Shown here piece after piece: positions 32,797-43,347 of a DNA stretch of 64,000 nucleotides. Position numbers and translations under genes: made by a program. Every line of letters begins with the position of its first letter. Positions within the stretch are counted from its first letter, which is position 1. Source of the DNA: Orthonyx spaldingii (taxonomy: Eukaryota; Chordata; Aves; Passeriformes; Orthonychidae). Location: contig VZTJ01001390.1 of assembly GCA_013397795.1 (NCBI GenBank), positions 409,085-473,084 of the forward strand, read 5' to 3'. The notes under the pieces were generated by a model. That model saw nothing but the letters and a program-made list of their open reading frames with translations. It did no database searches and had not been told where the DNA came from.

Positions 32797-33029
32797 TAGG
32801 TTTAAATTGGATATTGGGAAGAAATCCTTCCCTGTGAGGGTGGGGAGGCCCTGGCACAGGGTGCCCAGAGAAGCTGTGGCTGCCCCTGGATCCCTGGAAG
32901 TGTCCAAGGCCAGGCTGGACAGGGCTTGGAGCAACCTGGGACAGTGGAAGGTGTCCCTGCCGTGGCAGGGGGTGGCACTGCATGAGCTTTGAGGTCCCTC
33001 CCAACACAAACCATCCTGGAATTCTATCA
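32797..33029 (+). mobile_element. CR1 LINE 3' fragment
   Basis: Sense copy beginning GGTTTAAATTGGATATTGGG, continuing AAGAAATCCTTCCCTGTGAG and ending CCATCCTGGAATTCTATCAA. It is well preserved over the reverse-transcriptase end (DIGKKSFPVRVGRPWHRVPR can be read from it) and carries one terminal octamer. A TTGG tract lies about 70 bp downstream. Confidence 0.95.
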
Positions 33030-33099
33030 ATCCACTCCCAGGCTGTGTCACTGGAGGGTCTGGGCGGGATGACACAGTTGGAGGTTTTAATGGGATTTT

Positions 33100-33170
33100 T
33101 TGGTTGGTTGGTTGGTTGGTTGGTTTTTTGTTGGTTTTTTTTGGTTTTGTTTTTGTTTTTTTGTTTTTTA
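33100..33170. repeat. TTGG microsatellite merging into T-rich tract
   Basis: Six TTGG units from 33100 to 33124 are followed by T runs broken by G (TTTTTTGTTGG, TTTTGTTTTTG). It creates an artificial Phe/Leu/Trp/Val-rich 'membrane segment' in one plus frame, which should not be taken as a protein. Confidence 0.9.
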
Positions 33171-34877
33171 GCTTTCCTGATGCCATCCTTCTATTCTGCA
33201 ACAGTGTTGGGCTGGAGAGAAAAAAAACCAAAAGACCTCCATTTGGATTCCGATTTGCACTTTTCAGAGCTTTTGCTCCAGGCTGCCTGGAGGCTGTTGG
33301 ACAACTCTGCGCTCTCACCAGGTTTCCTTGACAATGCCGACAGGATTTTGTTTCCAGAGCCAGACTGGGAGCACAGATCCCACAGCAGCGCTGCAAACCA
33401 CCCTCAGCTGAAGAGCACAGTGGGATACAGTGGGATCTGTGTGGCTTTGCGAGAGCGCAGAGCTCCCAACTTTCCCAAACTTTTCACAAAGGGCTGTGCT
33501 GGGAGCGCTGGGCAATCAGAGGACGAGGCGCTAATGGGGAGCTCCTGATTGCCCGCAGGAGGTCCCAGGGAAGATCAGCCACCAGCACACAGGGGCGACA
33601 AGGACATCTCCCAACCAGCAGCCATTCAGCTGGGACCTGGAGCTAATTTATCCCAAGGGAAGGTTGGTTGTTCACGGCCTCTTGAGGAGTTTCTGACAGA
33701 GCTGAAGGAAGGGTGGCAATCCCGCTGCACACCAAGCCGCAGGATTATCCACTCCCCTTCGGAATGAAAGCCAAAGCTTCTTGCAGGAGGGGGACAGGCA
33801 GCAGCACACATGCTCCAGGTGCAAATCCCTCTTGCCTGAGGGAGACAGAGGTTCTCCAGCCCTGGAGACCAGGAATGACACCCGGGATGTGCCAGGGTAT
33901 TCCCCCAGCTTGCTGTCACTCCAGGTGGGCACTAAACCCTCAGGGGTGCTGCATCACACCCGCAGCTCTGGTACAGGTGCTCAGTTCCTGTCACTGGTAC
34001 CAACCACTGCCAGGTGCCTGCATTCCCACCCGAAAATACCAAATAAAGGGCATTTTAGAAACAGAAAATCCTCTTTCTCAGGCAAAAGTGCTTCTCCTCA
34101 CTCCACTACCATCCATACGCCCAGTTTTGGAAGGCTTGGGGGCTTGCCAGACCCTTGCCTGGCCAATTCCCCAAACCAGAAACATCATAAATAAGTCAAT
34201 CTTTACTTCTTTCCCTTTCCCAATCCTTCTTGAGACCTGTGAGACCCCCAGTCTGAGCCACACCTGGGCCCTGCCCACCTCCAGGCACTTCAGTGTGTTC
34301 CCACATGGACACGATTCCACTGCCTTGGGAAGAGGAGTCTCCTCTAAGCCTTTTGGAGGCCTGAGGATATGGCAGAGCTGGTCAAAAGGAGCAAGTGGCC
34401 TGAATAATCAAGGACGTGAGGCTTAGACAGAGAGCTTCAATCTGAACAGCCCGTTCTGGGAGGCTGCAGAAAGCCAGAAGTCTGGGATTGGGAAGCAGAG
34501 TTATTTCCTCCTGGGAGGTCTGGTGGATCACACTCCTCTCCCAAACCACCAGCCCAGGCGGAGCTGTGCATCCGTTGTAACCCATTTAATCCCAAATGTC
34601 CTGCAGGATGGGGAGAGTTTAACCCCCTAAAACCCCAGGCGAGGGGATCACAGCCCTGCAGAAGGGAGGATGCACCATGCAGGAATCACCACAGGAGCAT
34701 CCAGCCCCGGGGCTCTGCTCCAGACACAGCACCTGACTCCAAACATGAGCAAAGACAAAGCTGCAAAATAAATCAGTGACAGAATCTCCAAAAGAGACAA
34801 ATGAAGTTGAAATTCGTCCTTGTTTATTTTAATGTTTGGAATGTTTTCCAGGTGATTTATGCCCCCGCTTCAATGTG

Positions 34878-34932
34878 TTTCTCTCTCTTTGTCTCTCTCT
34901 TTCTTTCCCTTCACTTTTTTTCTTTAAAACAG
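34878..34932 (+). repeat. Pyrimidine tract ending in a splice-acceptor-like AG
   Basis: CT repeats and T runs (TTTCTCTCTCTTTG, CTTTTTTTCTTTAAAACAG) form an excellent 3' splice-site consensus if read on the plus strand. Nothing downstream looks like an exon, so simple C/T-rich repeat is the safer reading. Confidence 0.5.
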
Positions 34933-35410
34933 GAAAAAAAAACCCAATATTTGGGAGTTAATTGGTTTTCCAGGCTTGGCAGCCAGACACTGTAATTGAT
35001 CTCCGAAGAGATGGATTTGTCGGTGAGCTGGGCATGAATTTGACAATCAGGCAAGGAAAGGAAGAAATATTTCCCTCTGCACACAGAGCAAAAGGGGGGG
35101 TCACTCTGGCAGAGCCAGCGCCCCAGGGCCAAGGCCCCCCTTTTCCCAGATTCCCAAGTTAAATAGTTCTTGGTGCTTTGGGCCCCTTGCAGTGAGATGG
35201 ATAGGAGATTTGAGCTGACTGGGAAAATCCCCTCATTTAGAGCTACATCTCAGATGACATTTTTGGCTTTTCTTTTATCCCAGCTTTTTGAAGCTCCACA
35301 TGGGCAAGCGCCCGTTCGCCTTTAATCCGTGACATAGGACACTCCTTGCCTTTCCATTCCCTCTGATGTTTTGTCCTGCCTTGGAAGTCTGTTATCCCTG
35401 GATACTTCGA

Positions 35411-35444
35411 GCAAGAGCCCTGTAACTGCAAGAGCCCTGTAACT
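35411..35444. repeat. Perfect 17-bp tandem duplication
   Basis: GCAAGAGCCCTGTAACT occurs twice head to tail (35411-35427 and 35428-35444). Confidence 0.93.
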
Positions 35445-37214
35445 CCTGCCACCCCCACACACCTCCAGTCAGAACTGCTCCTCACCCTAGGCCAGACCTC
35501 CCCCAAACCCCACATCTCCCACCTCTTCTCTCCCCAGAAGTCTGGGGCCACCCTAAACCTCCGGGAGTTTCTTGTGGGAGCAGAGCAGTTCACACTGTGA
35601 GGGAAGAGGAGCCATGAGCTGGGAGGGACAAGGATGTCCCCAACTCCCCACACCCACACTGCCCCACCAAACCAAGCTCCCACTGTGGGGCAGGAGGCTC
35701 CTGGGCAGCACAACAAACCTGGACCAGGCACAGAGGTTTTCCTCTGTTGGAGCAAAGAAATTTATGTTTTGGTCAGGAAAGAGGCCTGATCCTGCTGCTC
35801 CAGAGGGAGCTTTCCTGGAGGATGCTGTGCCTGAAGACACCTCCCTAAAGCTGCCAGGGTCCCCTGCTCCCCACTCCCAGCACGCAGCAGATGGCGAGCA
35901 GCCGTTCCTGACAGACGTTCCGGCAGCGCCCGCAGGGAATCCAGGCTCCCACTGATCTCCGCAGGTAAACCCACCTGGGAATTTGGTGCAAAAAGCACAG
36001 AGCAACAGATTTCCCAGAGCCAGCCCCGGGGTTTAGTGTGTTCTGTCTCCAGAGGGGCTGAGCAAGGCGTTCCTGGGTTTGTGGCCACACTGCAGCAGGG
36101 CGAGTGCTGCTTTCCTGGGAAGAGAATCCTCCTCCCATCAATCCTGGATCTGCCTAAAGACTTTGATTGTTTTGGAGGGCGCACATCCCAGGAAAAAGCG
36201 CCCTGCAGAATTCCCCTCTTCAGCACAAGGTCCTCCCTGGCTCATTTTGCTTTTTGCTGCACATTTATTCCAAACACCTGTCTGAAGATCCATTGGTTGA
36301 GCTCGGAAGGAGCCAGGAAAAACCAACAGCCTCTCCCAGACAGACGTCCCTTCCCCTCGTGGGTAACCCAGAGGAGGCTATCACATTGCTGTACACCTGC
36401 CAACCTGCCTGGGAGATGAGGAATTGCAGTCCTTTTATCCGTTAGAGTCCTCTTGGAAAAGCCAAGCTCAAGCCAAGCCTGCTCTAGTTAAGCTGTGCTG
36501 ATGCTGTGCTGCTCACAATCCCCCCTACAACGACTGAGGCAGCGATTCTGTGCTGCTGACACCCCCCTGGCACAGCCCTGCCGCAGGAAACCCGGGCTTT
36601 GCACAAGGCAGAATTAAAGCCTGGAGCTAACTTCCACGGGAAGTTGTCGTGGCCAAGAATCTGTGACATTTCAGAGAGGAAGCAGGAATGTGCGTGGATA
36701 ACAAGAATAGCCGGAGTTACACCAGCTAAATACCAACATCTCTGCTGAAAGGGATATTAATATTGCAGGCCACCTCCAGCTAGAGGAGATGATGAGCAGA
36801 TCCAACACGAGGCAGGTTTGCCTTCTGCTGCGCTTCCCTTTGCGGCACCCGCTCCTCAGAGAGGGTTCGGAGTTATGCAGATCCCACCCAGCTCCTGCAG
36901 TTCTTATCTTCCCTGCTTTTTTCTAAAGCCTCTGTCAAAAATACTAAACAGCCTTATTTTGCCATTGTTTGCACTGGGTATAAAACTCCGTAATGGGAAA
37001 TTTCTGGAATTGCAAAGCAGGTTTATGGCAGCAACGCTGCTCCGTGCAGGTGTAAGATATCACTCACTCCCGAGCACCGCAGCTACCACAGCCTGTGACA
37101 GGGAAGCAGCTCACAAATGGTCACGCGAAGGAAAACATCTGTTCGGAGCTAGCAGGTACACAGATCATCTGCAAATTGCACAGCTTGTGCCTCATTTTCC
37201 CCAGCTTTGTTTAG

Positions 37215-37291
37215 CGACTCGCAGCTCGGCGCCGCGGGAAGCGGCGCGGGCAGAAGGGACCTCCACGGTGCCGAGCTGGAGACGGGGAACG
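37215..37291. promoter_or_regulatory. Compact CpG cluster
   Basis: Thirteen CpGs lie in 77 bases, including GGCGCCGCGGGAAGCGGCGC. This is far denser than the rest of the window, where CpG is depleted as expected for methylated vertebrate DNA. A TATA-like GGGTATAAAAC lies about 240 bp upstream (near 36977). It could be the core of a small CpG island or an unmethylated regulatory site. No transcript or known exon can be tied to it. Confidence 0.35.
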
Positions 37292-37678
37292 CCTGGCACA
37301 GCATCCCACTGACCCCACACACGGTGTGGGATGGGCTGCAGGCATTGTTTCACTCAGGACCGCTCCAGAAAGCCAGGCCAGGCTTTCCAGCAGGCGTAGT
37401 GCCCCTTGCCCTGCACAGCCCGGCCTCTCCTGCCCCAGGGGTATCCCGTTTTCCCTTCTCACAGGTTCCTCGTGCACGCAGCGTTGCCTCCACCTCGCAC
37501 ACAAAAGATTTCCTGATCCCTGCCAGACCTTTACATCTGCTTTATGTTATGGGGCTCCGATCAGGAAACAGGAGGATTGTGTTTCCAGCAGACAGGATCT
37601 CTGGTTGATCTCCAGCCAGCCCCGCGACTCGAGCGCAGTTCCCAGCACCACGTGCCATGGCTGGAGGGAGGGAGCCCG

Positions 37679-37757
37679 GAATCGTGGAATGGCTTGGGTT
37701 CAAGAGGCCTTTAAAGGCCAGCTAGTCCAAGCCCCTGCCATCAGCAGGGACACCTTG
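37679..37757 (-). mobile_element. Short CR1 3' fragment, antisense
   Basis: GAATCGTGGAATGGCTTGGG, TTCAAGAGGCCTTTAAAGG, CCAGCTAGTCCAAGCCCCTG and CCATCAGCAGGGACACC match the CR1 end type with 'CTAGTCCAACCCCCCTGCAATGAGCAGGG'. It is about 80 bp. It lies inside a 272-codon plus frame (37326-38144), which argues against that frame being coding. Confidence 0.85.
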
Positions 37758-39868
37758 CTGCTCGACCTGAGCTGCTCAGGCTGCTCAGAATCCTCCTGTG
37801 CTGCTCGGCACCACTCACTCCCTGAGTTCACACCTCTGTGCAAGGACTCAGACACCTCTGACTCAGACCACAGTGTCCCAAATCCCTCCTCCTGCTCAGG
37901 ATTGCTCCAAGGGGCTAAGAGGACAATTTTGCCTTGTTCTTCCTTTTTTAAAAAACTAACAATTTTGGCATGCGCTTTATTCCTTGAGGAAAGCAAACGG
38001 AGCAGGAGAAGGGGACCCATCCCTGGCACCACACTTCCACCACCTCCTCTGAGCTCCTGCTGCCCTCGGCTCTCCCTCAGACACATCAATGCCTCTGACA
38101 CAGGATTTATCCTGTCAAGAGGAGTTCACCACTCCTGGCACTGAGCAACAAGATTTATTAAGTCCAGGACACACACCTCAGCAATCAATGGGAATTTCAG
38201 CTGCTACTCCACTGAGAAAGGGATCGAGCCTTTTAAAATCCCATTCCTCAAACACAGCAGTGTTCCAAGAAGCCCCATGAAACACCTGCCTTGGGTGGGC
38301 AAAGATCTGCTGTACCCTGTGTGGCAACACTGCATGGGAAGCCCTGTGCAAGATTTGTCACCCAAAACTGGGGTCAAGGCTGGTGAGCTCAGCCTGGAAC
38401 AGCCTCCAAGGCTCATCAGAGTAAAGGTGGCCTTTTGCAAGAGGCAGCTGCTGGGAAAACCTGACTTGTTAGTGTAAGAAAATGAAGGAGAAGAGGTGAT
38501 AAAATTGTTCTCTTTCCGTGTACCAGGAGGTTTAACACGAAGGAAGAGAAAGTGCTGTTCAAGGTGAAAGGGCAACATCAGCAAAAGGTCACAACTCACT
38601 CATTAATAAATTTAGGTGAGAAACTAGAATAAGGCTTCTGGCTCTCCAAGGAATTAGGGGAGAGACAGTGCAATAGGAATGGTTTTTCAGCTTTGGAGAG
38701 GGATGAGATGTTTCATCAGCTGCAGTAGAAGAGGGCAGGACCTGCTGGTCCTGCCCCAGCCCTGTTCTGGTTGTTAAAGCAGCATCACTGCAGCCCAAGG
38801 ATGCCAGAGCCAAGGTGTGTGGGAAAGACATCTGATTTAATCGGAAGAAAAATGTGACAAGTTTGAGATTTGGGTCTGAGACAGAGCAGGAAAGCCAAGG
38901 GAAATATAAATCAAAAATCTCCAGTATTGCTCAGGAGGCAGCTGACCAGCCTTGCAGGGGAAGAGAGGGTGAAGCATGAGCAGATGTTCTCTGCTGACAA
39001 ACCAGCCCTGCCTGTCCTGCAGCAGCCCACACGGAAATCCATATAGAAAATCATTAAACAATTACAACCTCCATCGAAAGGAGCTCAGCCTTTGAAGACA
39101 TTTCCCCAGAAACCTCCATTCGCAGTTTTCAAATAACCCCCTGCCTCATCAGAATACTTGCCAGGAGTAAATGCTTTGGGGCTCAGCAAACACTCAGCAC
39201 AAGGAAAGCAAAGACAAAAGAGCCGAGGCAACCCCACAGGTTCTGCTCTGGGCAAAACTACGGCCCTCAGACCAAGCAGCCCACGGAGACGTCACCAGCA
39301 TCAGCCCTTGCCAGCCCCAGCAAGCTCCAGGGAAATGGGCTGTTCCCAGCAGAGAAAGGACTTTTTTCATCAAATAATCCCTCTGTGCCAGCTCAGCGCT
39401 TTGCCAGAGGAAAGGATTCACCTGAAAAAATCACCCGGCCAAAAAAAAGAAGTGCTAATACACTGGCTGGTATAACACACAATATTATCGCTCCCCACAG
39501 ACAGAGGCTTCTCTTATTTTGAAGGTGCTTAAGCACCTGACTTCAGTAAGGCCTAAATACTGCTCAAAAATCTGGCCTTTCGTTCAGAACTAAGGTAATC
39601 TTTGAAGACACAGCAACTCAACTGACTTTGCTAAATCAATCTCCCCATTATTTTATTCAGTGCAAAAAAAGTTCTCAGGGATTGCATTTCTACCAGAACT
39701 TGTTAATGATTTATAACTATCACCTTAATTATTAGAAACAAACAATGGGAAAGAAAAAGAAATCCTTAAATTAATCCCTGATGAAGAATCCCAGAAGAGA
39801 AAATGAATTCTTTTTCAAGACTGCCAGAACTGGGGGCAAGATCGTGTGAAAACCCAGGGAGCAAATGT

Positions 39869-39898
39869 GGGAGCAGCATCTGAGGGAGCAGCATCTGA
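39869..39898. repeat. Perfect 15-bp tandem duplication
   Basis: GGGAGCAGCATCTGA occurs twice head to tail (39869-39883 and 39884-39898). Confidence 0.92.
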
Positions 39899-41089
39899 GC
39901 TGCTGAGGCTGGCAGGGGGGGCTGCATTGCTCCAGAGCTCTTTGCTGTCATTCCCTGTGGAATTGGCCACCGTGGTGTGATGGTCAAGCTGATGGTCAAG
40001 GCAGGATGAACCTTTTAAGCCCTCAGAGTGATTTCTGACAGAGCATGGGCTGGGCAGCTCAGCTCAGCAGGGAGAGCTAAGCCCTGCAGGAGCACCCTGA
40101 GCACCTGGAGCACAGCCTGGCACCTCTGGGCTGCTGGGGACAGCACATTCCTACTGCCCTGGGAGCTCTGACTGCGCTGCCTCAATTAAAATCAGCATCT
40201 CTCCCATCACCCCATGTTTCTGACAGCCCAGGGGGCTCCTGGGCCTGGCCTGAGCCCATAAATCATGGCAGGAAGGGCTGGAGGAAACACGAGGAGCTTT
40301 TATTAGCCCAGCTGATAGAGACAGAAACAAGGACACGTCTCAGAGCAGACGCGACTCTTGTCTCAGGAGAACTCCAGCCCACACATTTGTCAGATCTGGG
40401 GGAGATTTTTGGGGCCACTTTTTTCCCCACCATTTGGACTAAAATAAAGGCAGTAACTATCCTGTAGAAGCCATGATTCACCATACTTACAATCCCCCAA
40501 ACGCCCGTGTTAAATGCTGAATAAACAGCGTGGAGGCAGCAGGAGGCAGGATCTTTCAGTGGGAAGGCAGTGGAAGGCCTGGCCAGAGGATCCTGACCTC
40601 AATCCCAGTCCAAGGGAATGACAACACTCCCTGCATGCCCAGCCCGTCATGGAGTAATTGAAGGTGATAATGAGAATGGATGAATGGAGGGAGAAAACAC
40701 ACATGGAGATAACTGCATGCATTGCACACTGCTGGATTTAGCTCCAGTTTGGTGAGGCTTGGAAAATTCAGGATTTTTTCCACTTCCAACCTTGTCAGCA
40801 CAGCCTTGTGCTGGTCCCAACAGAGGACACCGACACACTGACCACAGCCTGACCTTGCCCAGCGCCGCTTCCTCGTCCCTTGTGCAGCACTGGTGACCTC
40901 CCCACTATCGAGTTCTCCATCGAGGTCCTGCCACAGCCCCACCCAGCCCAAATCAATGGGGCGGCAGCTCCATGGGGCCAGGGCGGGAAGGGAACATCCC
41001 AGCGCTGTGCAAAGCCACTTCCTCGCTGGCGGTGGCGAGGAACGACGGTGGAAAAAGCTGGGAGGGGGTGGGAAATGGGGGCCGTCACT

Positions 41090-41240
41090 TTTTCAGGATG
41101 TTAACTGTAATTAGCCTGGTTTCTGCAATGTAATTATCCCGCAATCTCAAAGCAAACACCCTGGAGGAAATTGCACAGTTAAAGACAGCGCGGCATTAAA
41201 AATAAATTATGAGAGTCCTGCTCACTATTCCTGTGGATCT
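41090..41240. promoter_or_regulatory. Candidate conserved noncoding block
   Basis: It has AACTGTAATTAGCCTGG, GCAATGTAATTATCCCG, GCGGCATTAAAAATAAATTA and no recognisable repeat. It follows a CpG-containing GC-rich patch (CTCGCTGGCGGTGGCGAGGA region, 41024-41047). The two TAATTA cores 25 bases apart would suit paired homeodomain binding. This is motif-based inference. Confidence 0.2.
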
Positions 41241-42589
41241 GTCAGCGTTTTCCCTCAAAAATCTCCAGCTTGGGGGAGCTGGAATTACCCAGCTGTGACT
41301 CTCCCTGCCAAACTGTCTGCCTAGACGGAGGACACGTCAGAATTCCAAACACCCCCCTCGCCAGCTCGGGAGATGTTTGTCACAGCCCAATTACAGCATG
41401 GCTGCACTTTGGGGGAGGGGAGGCTGTTTTGTTTGGGTTTTTTTCCCAGAGGAATTAAATTCTGCCGGCTATTTAATACAGCACATGAACAAAGCGTGCA
41501 AGGTGTTTGGAAACAAGTCAGCTCCTGACGGATCACAATATTCCTGCCTCTGGCAGAGGGAGTCTCCTCTCCACTGCCCTTTTTGTTGCTGCCTGGGTGG
41601 CTCCTCTAACCAGGACCACGCTTTATCCCAAATTTCTGCCTCTTCCCTGGAGGAAGCCAGGCAGTTCAAGAGTTGGAGGCTCGTGGCTCATCCTTTGGTT
41701 GGTTCCACACCCAGAGCTTTGCTCAGCCCCCGGCTCCATGGCCACTGCTCTGAGCTCAGTTATGGGGAAAGGAAGGACAGAATTGGGAAGCAGGTCCAAG
41801 CTCCTCACACAGCTCTGTAGAAGGTGATGAGGCCACCAGTGAAGACTCAAAGCTTTCTGTGGGCTTATTTGTAATTTTGGAATGTCTTTTCCATTTCCTC
41901 CTCTAAGTCAGCACCAGCCCGGCCTCAGCCATACAGTTAAAGTCACCAGAATACAGTTAAAGTTCCCAATGTCGTCCCAAAGTCCTTCCCTCGTGGCACT
42001 CCTCTCCCACGGCACGTCTCTTCACCTGAAGGAAACTTCAGACCACAAGAAGGAGTCCCTGAGGGAGGATGTGCCACTGTGTCACACAGGGAGGACGATC
42101 TCAGGCAGGAACTAGTAAAGCAGTACCCCAATGACTTTAAAAGCTGTAGGAGACCTTCAAACACTTTCTGAACATCTGCAGAGAGCTGGGTTGTGGCACC
42201 ACCTCCAAACCTCCGTGTTCATCACCAAGTACTGCTTTGTTCAGTCTGTCATAGCTGAGTTGGATGAGGGATCCCAGGAACATTCTGATCCCCTGGGAAG
42301 ACACTTTTTTCTACAAGGGATGACCCAGAAAAGACCAGCACCGTGCTTCTCATCCAAAAAACAACTCCCTTCAGGAGGGCCCCTTCAGAGCAGACCCTTG
42401 CCCTGTGCTGGCGGTAATTAGTGGGTGCTCCTGGAGAATGGGCCCAACCTCCAGCAGCACCAAGCCCCACTTAGTTAAATCCCTAACACTGCTTAAAGCA
42501 TGAATCAATCCCAGTGACTCTGCTCTCCGTGGATCCAGTCGCTCACAGGATGCAAAGAACACGTCTGGAGAGCCCATTAAAAGCCACTC

Positions 42590-42840
42590 GACTGGAAAAT
42601 AGTTTCTGGCCTAATTCTAGCGCCGGGCTCTTGGTCGGGGGGAGAAATCTGACAGCGAGAGCGTGTCTGCTGGGAGGATGAGGCAGAGCTGTTAACTACT
42701 TCACCAATCTAATGGATAGCACTCTCCAACAGTAATTAATAATTAATATTCGTAGCCTGCCTAAATCTGTTGACTCTGTAAACCACAGCCTCTCACTTAA
42801 AGGCCTCTCATCACGCTGAGACAAACTGGAGAACAACCCC
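42590..42840. promoter_or_regulatory. Candidate conserved block with CpG spot
   Basis: Five CpGs fall between 42621 and 42663 (AGCGCCGGGC, GGTCGGGG, ACAGCGAGAGCGTG). They are followed by CCAATCTAATGG, CAGTAATTAATAATTAATAT and GCCTCTCACTTAAAGGCC. The mix of retained CpG and homeodomain-type sites in repeat-free DNA is what conserved vertebrate enhancers often look like. The sequence names no target gene. Confidence 0.25.
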
Positions 42841-43162
42841 CACAGAGAGACTCAGCATAAACAAGAGCAGCAGCAACTCTCAGCTACCCAGGCCCAGGTT
42901 TTAATCCCTCTCCTTGTCCCACCTTTATCTTGTTGAGTTCAGCATTGTTCCTTAGCAGTGTCTCTGTCCTGGGTGGGCACAGGACACTGAAGTCACCGAG
43001 TCCAACCTCCTTCAGAGGCCCTGCTCATGTTCCTGGGCCATGGGCCCTGTCTTGCCTGTCAGGGAACATTCAGGACAGCAGTGGAGGGTCTCCAAATGCA
43101 GACAAAAATCCCCAATGGTCTTGTCTCCTTCTGAGCACTTGGGGTTGATTTGAAGGGTAATA

Positions 43163-43347
43163 AATTTGATTAATTTCACCAACTCGAGTTCAGTTTGCCC
43201 ATGATGGCAACTGGTGAGTGATCTCTCCCTGTCCTTACCTCAACCCACAAGACTTTCGTTGTATTTTCTCTCAATGCCCAGTTGAGACGGGCAGTGGTAG
43301 AGTGGCCTTGGGAGCAGTCTGTTGTCCAGTCAAGGTCATCCCACCCC
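43163..43347 (-). mobile_element. LTR-retrotransposon / endogenous retrovirus-derived fragment
   Basis: Read on the minus strand, this contains GGGATGACCTTGACTGG, GAGAGAAAATACAACGAAAG, TGTGGGTTGAGGTAAGGACA and GGGAGAGATCACTCACC, then CATGGGCAAACTGAACTCGA. I recognise this order of segments from an abundant avian LTR-element repeat. I am recalling the family and cannot name the exact subfamily. The fragment is diverged, with no boundaries, target duplication or intact frame visible. A plausible error is that the recalled match covers only part of the interval. Confidence 0.42.

Larger units (their letters stand above)
33171..37678. other. 4.5-kb non-coding region with a CpG-dense spot
   Basis: No gene is recognised. 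The region holds a pyrimidine tract ending in a splice-acceptor-like AG at 34932, a 17-bp tandem duplication at 35411-35444, AT-rich single-copy sequence around 36700-37060, and the CpG cluster at 37215-37291. The 237-codon plus frame at 33713-34426 contains no recognisable domain. Confidence 0.48.
37758..43162. other. 5.4-kb repeat-poor non-coding region
   Basis: The longest interval without a CR1 copy that I could recognise. No gene is identified. It holds a 15-bp duplication at 39869-39898, a CpG-containing GC-rich patch at 40957-41050, AT-rich candidate conserved blocks at 41090-41240 and 42590-42840, and a 13-base near-repeat (ATACAGTTAAAGT) at about 41932-41964. Frames are short and unrecognised. 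Confidence 0.5.

Noticed and set aside
32982..33548. Plus frame that appears to encode a hydrophobic membrane protein (Trp/Leu/Val/Phe run)
   Set aside because: The hydrophobic segment is the translation of the TTGG/T-rich microsatellite at 33100-33170, and the start lies within a CR1 tail.
33713..34426. 237-codon plus-strand frame
   Set aside because: No recognisable domain or motif, with no splice or promoter context to support it.
37326..38144. 272-codon plus-strand frame, the longest in the window
   Set aside because: It runs straight through an antisense CR1 fragment (37679-37757), has no recognisable domain and no codon-like regularity, and is overlapped by minus-strand frames.
42975..43012. 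CR1-like phrase (AAGTCACCGAGTCCAACC)
   Set aside because: Only about 20 bases resemble a CR1 end and neither flank continues the match.
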